A DNA stretch of 18,949 nucleotides from assembly GCF_001949145.1 (NCBI RefSeq), contig NW_019091673.1:348730-367678 (forward strand), read 5' to 3'. Shown here piece after piece: positions 1 to 8,378 of the stretch. The number at the start of each line of letters is the position of its first letter. Within the stretch, counting starts at the first letter, position 1. The position numbers and the translations under genes are program-made. A model generated the notes under the pieces. That model saw only the letters and a list, made by a program, of their open reading frames with translations, was not told the DNA's origin and did no database searches. This DNA is from Acanthaster planci (lineage: Eukaryota > Echinodermata > Asteroidea > Valvatida > Acanthasteridae).

Positions 1-320
1 GTGAATGAACTTTCGGGCTAGACAAAGAAAAAAGTGGACTCCGCTCAAGTCTGAAATAGAGCTATGGGTATAGCGGAGCGCCCTCACTAGGACTGACAAG
101 AAAAACAAATGCGCCGTGACATCCCAACCCCCTAGACGTGACGGAATGTCACAAAGCCAAAACTAACTATAGCAAACTGATTAGCAAATACAAACTTGGT
201 CTAAACTACTATTCTAGCTGAAAGGTCCAAAAAGAAAACTGTGTCCAAACAGTACAACTGAAACTTGGGATTCAGGACTCCGATAAAGTCCGTGCCGCTA
301 AGCAACATGAACTCTAGAAA
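1..320. other. Non-coding flank beyond the integrase stop; possible LTR remnant
   Basis: No open frame of note. If the BEL/Pao fragment kept its 3' LTR, the LTR would lie here on the minus strand, but only a TGTTGC candidate start at 307-302 supports this. An 11-bp word AGCGGAGCGCC at 72-82 recurs at 18823-18833. Confidence 0.3.
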
Positions 321-1655
321 CTAAAGGTCAGTTCGTTCGGACTTCTTCATCAGGAGAACAAGCTTCGTCACAGGCCTCTTAACGCTGGTGCCACAGGCAA
401 ACTTGATGTCCACTATTCGGACAAGGTCGTCCTTTCCTGGGTAAGTACCAACAACCTCGGCCAACCTCCAAGACCCTCGCCCATTGTCTTCGTTGACGAC
501 AAGTACATGTACAACGTCTCCCTCTTGTACGCATTGTGTCGACTGTTCCCACTTCAGGCGTGGTGAGAGCTTGTGGATGTATTCCATCCAGCGTTTCCAG
601 AAACCGTGTACCATAGTTTTACAGAGCTCCCTGCGTTTCTGCGCATTTCCCTTGTAATCCTCACACGGGACTTCTGGGCTTGGCAAGTCTCTTCCAATCA
701 GGAAATGATTTGGCGTCAGCGGTGGATGGTCCAGTGGTGAGGATGACTTAGCAGTGAGAGGTCGACTATTGATGAGAGCGGATATCTGGCAGAAAACAGT
801 CTCCCACTCGACGAACGTCAGACGGTCCGCCTTCACCAAGTGTCTCATCCCTTTCTTTACCTCCTGCACCTTGCGTTCCACAGCTCCCTGATGGTGGGGT
901 CCTCCTGGAGGGCCGAACTTCCACTGAGCGTTGTAGCGCTGACAATGTTCCCTCAGTTGAGTCTGGTCCAACTTTAAGTTCAACTTGTTTATGGTGTTGT
1001 CAGCTCCTCTGAAGCAGGTAGCGTTGTCACTGACCAACAGAGATGGGGCTCCCCTGATACTTATGAACCGTTCCAAAGCCTGAAGAAACGCTGGGGTTGA
1101 CAGGTCTTGTACGCATGTTAGGTGCAGAGCTCTAGTTACTGTACATGTGAAGACAGCGCAGTAGCCTTTGGTAGTAGTGTTGCGATTCATCTTCACATTC
1201 ACTGGACCGAGGTAGTCTACCAACGTCGTTCGGACTGGGGGTGAACAGGGACTGACTCTGAAGTCTGGCAGGTCGGCCATCTTCTGCTGGATTGGTTTTC
1301 CCCTGTGTTGTCTACAAGTGATGCATTCGTGCACGACGTGCTTCGAGATGCGAATATCCCCAACGATCCAGTATTTCTTCCTAACCTCAGCAGCTGTCCT
1401 CCGGTGGCCCATGTGAAGGGCCTGAGCGTGTCTGTCTCGAACAATCAACAGGCTCACGTGACTCCTTCCGGGTAGTAGGTATGGGTGCCGGATATCATAG
1501 GATAACGGTGCTTTACTCAGGCGTCCACCAACACGGTAAACCTGGTCATCTTTGTCGAAGAACGGATCAAGCTTCAAGACGTTTGGATCCTGGAAGTTGA
1601 TGTCTCTTTGTGCTTGTTTTATCCAGTACAACTCAGCCTCCCTGATCAGCTTTGA
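321..1655 (-). mobile_element. BEL/Pao retrotransposon 3' pol fragment (integrase and DUF5641)
   Basis: The BEL/Pao-like part begins around SKLIREAELYWIK, near base 1655, and runs to the TAG at 323-321. The upstream boundary is estimated from where protein character changes and could be off by about 60 bases. No polypurine tract or clear LTR is seen beyond the stop. A TGTTGC that could be an LTR start is at 307-302 on the minus strand, but the window ends before an LTR could be confirmed. Confidence 0.65.
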
Positions 1656-2501
1656 AGAGGGCCACTGCGAAATCTGCTGGGTTAACTGCTTGAACCACTG
1701 CTTTTTTACACCAATGTCATCAGAAGAATCACTACTTTGTGACAGAAATAAAGGTTTGCAAAGAATACTTAGGATTTGTTCATTAGTGAGTCCATCAAAA
1801 GCCAGGTCAAGATGTTGATCCCTGTAGTCAAGAAATGTTTTAAACTGATATGCATACACTGATTCATACACCTGTAAGAAAAATCTGTGCGTCATTTTAA
1901 AACTACCACAAGCCTGAAGGCGTTGCAATGTGCCTTGCTTATGAGTTGTTTTAGCAATATCCTTAAGCCCGGCATCCCAGTATATTTTTATTAATATCTC
2001 TTGGAAATTTTTCAATAGGTGCCAGTCTCCAAGATATGGAATAACCCAGCCAAGTGACTCCCCGTATTCATATTGTATTTCAGACAACAATTTGACAGTG
2101 GCTCCATCACCTGCTATGACAAGATGATTAATTTTCTTCGCTACTCCAAATGAAGTGTAAAGTAGCCCCAGCATTTTTTCAGTTTCTGCAGAATCGGCCT
2201 TTTCATTCAACACATAACTGAAATTAGACTTTTCACATTCTGCAGTGCTGCTCAAGGCCAATTTACATTTCAATCCTGGAATACTTTTATTTATCATTTC
2301 CAGCATACTTGGATAATGCTGTAAAATGTAGGCAAAAATCTCCTCCTTCAGCTTACTAGTCTCTTCTTTTTCTTTTTCCTTCAGCTCAAAAGATTCAAAA
2401 CTTAACTGACTGGAAATGAAAGTTTTGTAAACTGGAGCATCGAGATCAGATGGTTGAGGCGTTACTATTTCTGAAAATTCTTTGTTAATTCTCCTCCGCA
2501 C
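321..2501 (-). CDS. 726-residue chimeric frame: transposase-like GDG/GDWH region fused to BEL/Pao integrase
   Basis: Residues 1-120 are a charged linker. Residues 125-240 carry HLVIAGDGATVKLL and WVIPYLGDWHLLKN, resembling the second catalytic-type segment of DUF6589-like proteins. From about residue 283 it changes to BEL/Pao retrotransposon sequence. An H-H-C-C zinc-binding module (His358, His363, Cys393, Cys396) is followed by an integrase core with candidate triad Asp429, Asp492, Glu542, then a DUF5641-type C-terminal domain ending in RPVTKLVLL. Integrases join element DNA to host DNA. Reverse transcriptase, RNase H and gag are absent, so this is a BEL/Pao 3' fragment. The listed start is GTG; the real reading probably enters from the preceding segment. 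The frame is long and unbroken. Confidence 0.72.
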   Translation of the reverse strand: MRRRINKEFSEIVTPQPSDLDAPVYKTFISSQLSFESFELKEKEKEETSKLKEEIFAYILQHYPSMLEMINKSIPGLKCKLALSSTAECEKSNFSYVLNEKADSAETEKMLGLLYTSFGVAKKINHLVIAGDGATVKLLSEIQYEYGESLGWVIPYLGDWHLLKNFQEILIKIYWDAGLKDIAKTTHKQGTLQRLQACGSFKMTHRFFLQVYESVYAYQFKTFLDYRDQHLDLAFDGLTNEQILSILCKPLFLSQSSDSSDDIGVKKQWFKQLTQQISQWPSSKLIREAELYWIKQAQRDINFQDPNVLKLDPFFDKDDQVYRVGGRLSKAPLSYDIRHPYLLPGRSHVSLLIVRDRHAQALHMGHRRTAAEVRKKYWIVGDIRISKHVVHECITCRQHRGKPIQQKMADLPDFRVSPCSPPVRTTLVDYLGPVNVKMNRNTTTKGYCAVFTCTVTRALHLTCVQDLSTPAFLQALERFISIRGAPSLLVSDNATCFRGADNTINKLNLKLDQTQLREHCQRYNAQWKFGPPGGPHHQGAVERKVQEVKKGMRHLVKADRLTFVEWETVFCQISALINSRPLTAKSSSPLDHPPLTPNHFLIGRDLPSPEVPCEDYKGNAQKRRELCKTMVHGFWKRWMEYIHKLSPRLKWEQSTQCVQEGDVVHVLVVNEDNGRGSWRLAEVVGTYPGKDDLVRIVDIKFACGTSVKRPVTKLVLLMKKSERTDL

Positions 2502-2827
2502 ACTAGGTTTTTTGGCCTGGGAGGTATAATTTGCACAGCGACATCTCTGAATTCTTCCGCCGCTTCAGGACATTCATGAGTTGTCAGAACATCATTAATA
2601 TCACTGCTCTCAAAATAGTGAAGGAGACTTAACATGCCTATGTTTCTTAAAATAGGGAAATGCCAGTCTGCAAAAATATTGCCAGATTCAATGGCTTCGT
2701 CACTGATGAGAGTGATGTTATTTGGTCTACAACAGTCGCTCATCAGTAAATCAAAATGGCCACACAAAGCAACTTTACCTGGTGTGTACAATAAGCAAAC
2801 ATGATAATCATCAGACAGAAGAGACAA
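2465..2827 (-). pseudogene. OTU C-terminal end and linker in a shifted frame
   Basis: This segment starts with DDYHVCLLY and CGHFDLL, the expected last strands of an OTU fold. His24 and Asp26 of the segment match the catalytic H-x-[DN] position. The following residues (FADWHFPILRNIGMLSLLHYF and an acidic helix) are not recognised. The frame ends at 2465, overlapping the next segment. A T6 run at 2508-2513 (A6 on the coding strand) is the probable site of the second frame change, which restores the frame of the 3908-2811 segment. Confidence 0.55.
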
Positions 2828-3908
2828 GTTTTACAGGATACCTTGCAACTTCCTTGAGCCCACTATTTGTTTTTTGATATAGCCTTATTGCTGTTTTTGC
2901 AATAAAAGATGCTGCACAAATCTCAAGGTGACCTGCATAAGTGCTCATCCTCCTATCATCTTCAATTCGCGATATAAAATCTAAGTATGACCTATTGTGA
3001 TCTATTTCCAGAAGATGTTGCCTTTCTGCATCCGGCAGAAAATCCAAAATGGATAAATGACTTTCTAGTATGTCACATACACTGTTTCTTATCAGTGAAG
3101 TGATGGCATTTTCCCGTTTCAGATACCTATCCTCCAATGGAAGCCCAACAGAGTCTCTTGCACATTGTAACAATTGTACATCCCCATATACTGTAAGACA
3201 ACGGTAAAAACATGCACCATCTCCATGAATGTGCAATACATTAAAATCTGAAGGACTCTTGGCCAATTTTTCATACTGATACCATGTTTCAGAGGGCTTT
3301 GGTTGTTGAGCCATGATAGATGTACCATGCCAACTTCTTTCAAGGCCTTTAGATGTAACAGCCTCATAAGAAGCAAGGACATCTATGTTATCAACAGACA
3401 AAATGGTGAATGTTGACTCCTGTAAATTTGAAAAGGGACTTTTGCCATATCTGCATTCTTTGACCTCTTCAAGAAACCTGTCTAATGTATCTCTGGAGAC
3501 TGAAAGTCCAGCTTGGTTAAAAATTTGCATAAGTCTAGTTGAATTGGACAAGCGGCGAATGCAGTTTGCGGTTATTACATGCAAAGGGTAAGTGTTGCTC
3601 TCACTTTGAATAAATTGCAAAATGAGAATGGCATTAATGCGTCTGTGTAACTGAAACTTTGCATGGCCTTCTGCAGCTTCAGAGAAGACATATGAATTGC
3701 ATGGAAATTCTGATACTCGTTTCTTTTCTTGGTCACTCATGGTCATGAAACTTATAAAGTTGAAGAGCACAGGATCCATCATTTTCAGTAAATCGTCATA
3801 ATGAAAGTTTACTACAGACAGTTGATTTTGTTTATAAAATTCTGTTATTTTCTTTGACTGAGACTTTAACCTTCCACGCATTTCTGGTAAAATGTGCTGC
3901 ACTGACAT
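2811..3908 (-). pseudogene. Transposase-core first half plus OTU cysteine-protease domain (365 residues)
   Basis: Residues 1-165 are helical and contain CIRRLSNSTRLMQIFN and GLSVSRDTLDRFLEEV, the kind of pattern seen just before the catalytic region of DUF6589-like proteins. Residues 168-200 contain LSVDNIDV and RSWHGTS, a candidate first acidic site. Residues 222-360 are an OTU domain: HGDGACFYRCL, with Asp230 and catalytic Cys233, and the later GHLEICA strand at 326-332. OTU proteins are deubiquitinases; captured OTU domains are known in several invertebrate transposons. The OTU C-terminal end with its catalytic histidine is in the next frame (2827-2465), because one extra base near 2815 shifts the reading. 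Confidence 0.62.
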
Positions 3909-4126
3909 GTTAAACTATCAAATCTCCCACTTTGAGATGATGAAGTCTCTGTCAAACTTCCACTTTCTTTCTGATCTTTCAGTCTAAGTGACCGGTTTTT
4001 AGCAAGAGCCTGGTGCAAGGCCTTTTTCAAATCAACGAGTGAGTACATAATCAGTGTACTCTGTTTCCTTGCATCCAATCGATGCACAGTTAGCAGGTCT
4101 CCAAATGTGCTCATGATAGAGGACAA
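3866..4126 (-). pseudogene. Segment with TTRWLLSSI-type helix-turn-helix-like region
   Basis: Reading continues in frame from the TAG at 4150-4148 through VRTTRWLLSSIMSTFGDLL, a pattern that to me resembles a helix-turn-helix region of large transposase-like ORFs. It then has a leucine-rich helix (YSLVDLKKALHQALAK) and a serine-rich tail. The frame ends at 3866 inside the start of the next segment, so a frame change lies between about 3912 and 3866. No convincing intron signals are seen there. Confidence 0.42.
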
Positions 4127-4147
4127 AAGCCAACGTGTTGTGCGTAC

Positions 4148-4360
4148 CTAATAATTCCCATCAAAATCCAGGTCTTTATGGATTTTTAAAAGAGTTCTAA
4201 CATTATCTTTATAAAAATCATAAAGGTCTGTTAAAAGCAGAGCATTATTTTCAAGCGAGTCATCAATAACCTGAATGTAAACTTTCAGCAGACATTGTTC
4301 AACTAGTTGATTTTCGTTAGTTATGTCATTGGACAAACTATTTTGAAACAAACTTCTCAT
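4148..4360 (-). pseudogene. Helical linker segment between two in-frame TAG codons (70 residues)
   Basis: This segment is in the same frame as the zinc-binding segment and is separated from it only by TAG at 4366-4364. It is rich in leucine, asparagine and acidic residues and is probably helical (LLKVYIQVIDDSLENNALLL). It ends at TAG 4150-4148, after which the frame continues. The continuing frame argues that both stops are point mutations. An intron (donor GTAGGA near 4367, acceptor TTATTAG near 4148) is possible but would remove protein-like sequence. Confidence 0.42.
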
Positions 4361-4363
4361 TTC

Positions 4364-5002
4364 CTACAGAGAGTTCACAGATGATACTTTCCCAGACACA
4401 ATTGTGTAGCACGAAAAACAAAGATATCCTTCAAGATGTATATCTGTGTCACCAAACATTGTTTTTAAGATTTCTGAAGCAGCAGGTAACCCCATTTCCA
4501 ATGATGAGCACAAATATTTTTTGCTGGATGCTGGTATTGTAACTTTGCAAGCACTGCATTTATATTCAAATCTATATTTCCATAATATATTGTAATGTTG
4601 TTTACATAGTGGAAAAACACACGTGTCCATGTTGCATTCAACAGAAAAACAAGCATTGAATGTTTCTGCAGGACAGTCCATATTGTGCGTTGAAAGTACA
4701 TTTAATTTGCACTGATAAAAATCATTAAGGGCACATGGCAAACGTTTCCTTTTTCTTGATTTTTCAGATGTGTATTTGGGATCTGATTGTTTCTTTGTTA
4801 CAGATACTTTGCATGCCTTGCAAATGCAGTCTGTCTCTGACAAATTTGCTTGTGTGCGAAACCAGTATCTAATCTTTTCGTTCTGTAAAGTGCCCAAATG
4901 GAAATATGAAAAGCTTTTCCTTCCACAACGTGAACATGGACCGCATTGGGTTTTCCCACAAGGAGGGGCCACATTAGTACGTTTGGTCCCCCCCTTACCC
5001 AT
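4364..5002 (-). pseudogene. Cysteine-rich zinc-binding N-terminal segment (212 residues)
   Basis: The ATG (AACATGG context) lies two bases downstream of the TAA of the SGNH gene. The segment has 19 cysteines, many in CxxC or CxC pairs: C20/C23/C26, C59/C61/C64, C149/C152 and C195/C198, plus a central cluster at C110-C133 ending CKQH. This suggests several treble-clef or PHD-like zinc sites. KSRKRKR at 81-87 looks like a nuclear-localisation signal. Such modules often form the DNA-binding N-terminus of animal transposase-like proteins (family knowledge). The frame ends at TAG 4366-4364 but stays open beyond it, which suggests a premature stop. I cannot name a specific finger family. Confidence 0.55.
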
Positions 5003-5004
5003 GT

Positions 5005-5601
5005 TTACCCCTGCAGTGTACTGGAGTGCTGTTCCAACCAGGATTGTGCTCTGCGGTTGTGTCTCCTCCTTCGTTGTCTTACTTTGTTGATTTTCCGGCG
5101 CTTCCTTTTGCCCTCTTGCTTTCTTCTCACATACAGAGTGGGTGCTTGAGGGGCACGGACATCTGAAGAATGAGAAGCACGAGGCCTTGCCGAGGCAGAG
5201 TTGAAGATGAAATTCAAAGGCTGAGAATACTGAGTGATGACTGGATCAGCCTGCAGAAGCCTTTTGCAAAAGCCAATTTGCACAAACCCCTCATTACCCT
5301 CCCTATCCCATTGAATTTTCATCCTCATCAGTTTCTTCTTTACAGAACATGCTGATGGAAGTTTTTTCCTGGCTGATGGTTTGGATAGGGATCCCAGTGC
5401 TTCTGGCGGTGAGGCTTGGGGTCCCAGAGCTGGTGATGGTGGGACAGTGGGTCCCGGTGCTGGAGGTGGGGCTATGGGTCCTGGTGCTGGCCATGGGGCT
5501 GTGGGTCCCGGTGCTGGCGGCAAGGCTGTTGGTCCTGGTGCTGGTGGTGGGACTGAGGGTCCCAGTTGCTGACGTCTCAAATGTCTGCATCTGGTCATCA
5601 G
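5005..5601 (-). other. Exon 3 of the SGNH gene, proline-rich and basic
   Basis: The exon encodes 198 residues and a TAA stop at 5007-5005. The first part is a PPAPGPT-type nine-residue repeat written by a 27-bp minisatellite. A central part has KKKL and WDREG segments. The end is strongly basic, with KRKRRK and RQRRRR stretches that could be nuclear-localisation or RNA-binding signals. A strong alternative donor, AAA|GTAAGA, lies inside it at 5083/5082, so a shorter exon is possible. Confidence 0.58.
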
Positions 5602-8378
5602 CTGTAAAAATTTCGTTAACATGTAGCAAACCTTACTTGACTTTTATAGTGTTGCTCCTCTTTACAATTTTTTAGCCTGATTTGTTCATCTGTTTAAAAT
5701 AAAACTGATCATCTTGTGTCTAATTGGACAAACTGTTGGAAAAACTTCATGTACATGTGCATGAGGCTTTGGATGAAACATTTAGATGAAACAAAATTTT
5801 ACATGCATTCAAGTTTAACGTCAGTGGATGACAGTCAGTTCAGGAATTTAGTAGAAAAGGATTGATCAGGGTTGACCATTCTATTTAGCCTGACCGTACA
5901 GCATTAACGCATCATCTTTCAAAAGATCAGTGCAAAATACATGTACAGTGGTTTACGCAGATCTGGCTAATTCTAAAATTAAGATAAATTACCTTCAACT
6001 CTTTGGGGATCTTGCATTCAGTTGCGCTTCCTGGGATGGTGCGAACAAGCATGTTTTCCACTGCCGTCTGCAACACTTCACCAAAGAGGCGGTTCCCACA
6101 CCAATTCAGATGGACTCCATCATGTGCAAAATGATGACGTTGGAAGTGGTTATGGTGACTAAGAAATCTGCATCCAGCAATGCTTGAGCACAATTTCGCC
6201 AAGTGCCCATTGAAAACGTCAGCCTTCAGGGCAAAATCTTCACTATCATGGCGGGGCAAAATCCCACTCACAAGAATATGAGCTGATGGGTGTTTATGTC
6301 TGGCTATCTGTAGCAGTTTTTGGTACTGCTTCAGAAAGGGGTGCAAAAACTCTTTCCACAAGTCATTCGTGCCTACATGTATAACGACAACATGGGCAGA
6401 CTGAGATTCATCATGACAAAATAAATCCCTCAAGGTTTGACAGAGCCATGAAGTGGTGCTCCCTGGCTTGGTTACAACCTCTGGCACAAACCAATCACTG
6501 TCGAGGTTATAAGGCAAGAATCTTGTGATTGAATCACCCAGTATCTTGACACGAAACCAGGGCAGCTGACTCTGTGTGCTGGGCCTGTGAAAAGAGAATA
6601 TACAGACACAGAAAATGAAAATAAATAAGTGTACGTGTCAAAATATTGTGACAAGAACAAGATCCATTGTTATAGTGATTACTAAAGAGTTATGCTGAGG
6701 TATTAATTATAAGTGTCGACAGATAACAGAATGGAATTTCACAAGTGCCAGAATAATGAGCAAAGGCATCAATCAAAATTATTTGTCAATTTAAAGTAAT
6801 AATTCATTCATTTGAGTTGGTGCTTGATCTAACAATGCATATTCTTTTAATCCCCTGAACAAAATGACGTAAACTGCTTTAAAGTGGTTTATAGGATGAT
6901 CAATGCACCAACAAGCTGAAAGTGTGCACAGGAGTAAAAGAAGCTACTATTATTAATGTTAAACGTTGTTGTTGAAGACATTGCAAGACAAACTATATTC
7001 ATACTACAACATACAAATATTTGTTCAATTGATGAACCAGTTTACCGTACTCATATTTCTGTGAAATAGATTATGTATCTGAATCATGTATCACTTTGAC
7101 CAATTATTATTGCAATCTAAGAAAATTTTTAAAAGCCCTTAATAAATAACAGAAATAACAGGAGTATTTTTGGCAATTATTTTTTAAAATTTAAGTACTC
7201 TGCTGATACAACAGGAACGCCTACATGAAAAATGAAAAATAGGCTTATCTAAGATGGAAAAAACAATACAATTTTTTCTCTCCTTTGTAAACAAACATGA
7301 ATTACTCATAAAATCTATTTTGTCTATGTCTCCTTAGGCCATTCCAGGTCCAATAACTGTCCCTCTCTCGAAAGGGTGAGCCAACATGTACATGTAGGCC
7401 TACAATACTTTGCCTGATAGAAAGTCTACAACCGAAGGGCTTCTGCAACACCTAATCATGTAATAGCTCTCCCAAAACAAGCATGTGTGTCGCGTTGACA
7501 TAAAAAAAAGGCTGTTGACGTCATGGATATTACACATTATGGGGTGTAATCAGGCCCTCAGTGTAATTTTAAACCTTTAATCAGAATGTGGCATTAAAAT
7601 AGATATTTGCATACAGGATCTGCAGAGATGAAAATGGTTTGGTTTGAAAAGAAGATCTCAAGAACAACAAATAAGGGTTTTAGCAAAAAAAAATTCTGCT
7701 GACATAAACATTGGTAAATTTATTGTCATGGATTCGAGATAAACCTAAAACAAGTGAAATTCATGTGGGTACATGATGTAGGCCTAGGCCATATTTTAAA
7801 AACTCGCCCAATTGTCACAAATTGACTACTGTACTAGGCCCTACATGTTCATGACTAACTACTGACAGATAATCCCACTACCATTTATAAAAAAAAATTA
7901 TTTTGGCCTATTCACGACCGACCATGCATACATGAATGGTACATCATGTTCGATTGTGCTGTCAACCATGCCAAGCTGCATTTTAAGTGCACGAGTCAGC
8001 CCAAAGGCCCTATTGTCGACACTGGAAGAACGCATGGCGCGGGACCTTGCGACCGATGCGAAAAAACCCAGTGCACTGTTGTGACGTCATCGGCCAATGG
8101 CAAACATACGAAATATCAAGTTTTTTTTATAACGTTTGACAGCAAATTAAAACGTCATAAAACAACTTGCATTAGCGAATTCAGTGTTGAAACAGCACTG
8201 TTTTCTCGTAAGTTTCTCGAAACAGTCAGGAGCACCAAAAAAGAAAAGCCCTTCCCGAAAATGTCAAGGATTATAACTGCATTCTTATTGGTAAGTTAAC
8301 CACTTTTCACGCATTTCCAAGTATAAAATTATATGTCAAAATACAGCTGAGAATTCCAACATTCACTTACCACTCCAT
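5005..8378 (-). CDS. Three-exon gene for an SGNH-hydrolase-like protein with a proline-rich basic tail
   Basis: Seen: coding exons at 8378-8371, 6584-5993 and 5601-5005 join in phase into 1197 bases (398 residues plus TAA). The start ATG (8378) sits in a good AACATGG context and has an in-frame TGA three codons upstream. Residues 1-200 hold the SGNH blocks: GDSI with candidate nucleophile Ser21, HVGTND with Asn76, and DGVHL with Asp158 and His161. Residues 201-398 are proline-rich repeats followed by a lysine/arginine-rich stretch. Known: SGNH/GDSL enzymes are Ser-His-Asp ester hydrolases, and related domains occur in the first ORFs of some LINE retrotransposons. Inferred: an intact esterase-like protein whose basic tail may bind nucleic acid. 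It may be a host gene or the first ORF of the element downstream. No signal peptide is visible. The splice model rests on sites and phase only. Confidence 0.66.
5421..5571. repeat. 27-bp GC-rich minisatellite inside exon 3
   Basis: Units start at 5421 (30 bases), 5451, 5478, 5505 and 5532 (27 bases each), and a degraded one starts at 5559. On the plus strand each begins GTCC(C/T)GGTGCTGG. On the minus strand each unit encodes a nine-residue PPAPGPT-type block. Because unit length is a multiple of three, copy-number change keeps the frame open. The array opens long shadow frames on both strands. Confidence 0.9.
5602..5992 (-). other. Intron 2 of the SGNH gene (391 bases)
   Basis: The donor is GTAATT at 5992-5987. 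The acceptor is AATTTTTACAG, ending at 5602. The interior is AT-rich, has stops in all frames on the minus strand and shows no recognisable feature. Both junctions fall between codons, so the intron is phase 0. Confidence 0.58.
5993..6584 (-). other. Exon 2 of the SGNH gene, catalytic domain
   Basis: This 592-base exon carries nearly all of the hydrolase domain, from a short WFRVKILGDS strand to the end of the DGVHL block and a helix. It ends AAG|GTAATT at 5993/5992, exactly between codons. All three SGNH signature blocks lie here and no frame break is seen. The strand-rich VVVIHVGTND segment and the SGILPRH segment are typical of this fold. Confidence 0.68.
6585..8370 (-). other. Intron 1 of the SGNH gene (1786 bases)
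   Basis: It runs from GTAAGT at 8370 to a pyrimidine-rich acceptor reading TTCTCTTTTCACAG, ending at 6585. The interior is AT-rich. Between about 6600 and 7900 I see no coding potential, only scattered TACATGTA and TAGGCC words near 7385-7410 and 7780-7800. The upstream end (about 8080-8290) holds the CRE/CCAAT/TATA cluster and a possible plus-strand exon, listed separately. Confidence 0.5.
8082..8132 (+). promoter_or_regulatory. CRE, CCAAT and TATA-like cluster
   Basis: A perfect palindromic CRE (TGACGTCA) is at 8082-8089, a CCAAT box at 8094-8098 and TATAA at 8128-8132. Order and spacing fit a plus-strand core promoter starting near 8158. CRE is palindromic, so it could also act as an intronic element of the minus-strand SGNH gene, whose first exon is about 290 bases away. 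Confidence 0.4.

Larger units (their letters stand above)
321..5002 (-). mobile_element. Broken OTU-containing transposase-like element with a fused BEL/Pao integrase end
   Basis: Seen: six neighbouring minus-strand open segments (5002-4364, 4360-4148, 4126-3866, 3908-2811, 2827-2465, 2501-321) together encode about 1500 residues. The first three share one frame, separated by TAG codons at 4366-4364 and 4150-4148. A frame change follows near 3866-3912, then two compensating changes near 2815 and 2508-2513. Domain order is zinc-binding cysteines, helices, DNID motif, OTU, GDG/GDWH region, BEL/Pao integrase. Inferred: one ancestral transposase-like ORF, 3'-truncated by a BEL/Pao fragment and now decaying. 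No terminal repeats were found at either end. The family name is uncertain; the core resembles DUF6589-type proteins. Confidence 0.6.

Noticed and set aside
1-320. A confirmed BEL/Pao LTR
   Set aside because: Only a TGTTGC start is seen. There is no polypurine tract, no second LTR and the window ends.
4148-4370. A 220-base intron removing both TAG codons
   Set aside because: Donor- and acceptor-like sites exist, but the interval is in the same frame and protein-like, and the donor context (TCT|GTAGGA) is weak. Premature stops are simpler.
4465-5149. Opposite-strand and alternate frames over the zinc-finger segment
   Set aside because: They overlap the cysteine-rich coding frame and have no motif of their own.
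5303-5675. Alternative long frames over the minisatellite on both strands
   Set aside because: They are shadows of the GC-rich 27-bp array. Only the minus frame joined in phase to the SGNH exon is supported.
7946-8299. 117-codon plus-strand frame read as one gene
   Set aside because: It crosses the CRE/CCAAT/TATA cluster and has no recognisable domain. Only its last ten codons, next to the GTAAGT donor, were kept as a tentative exon.
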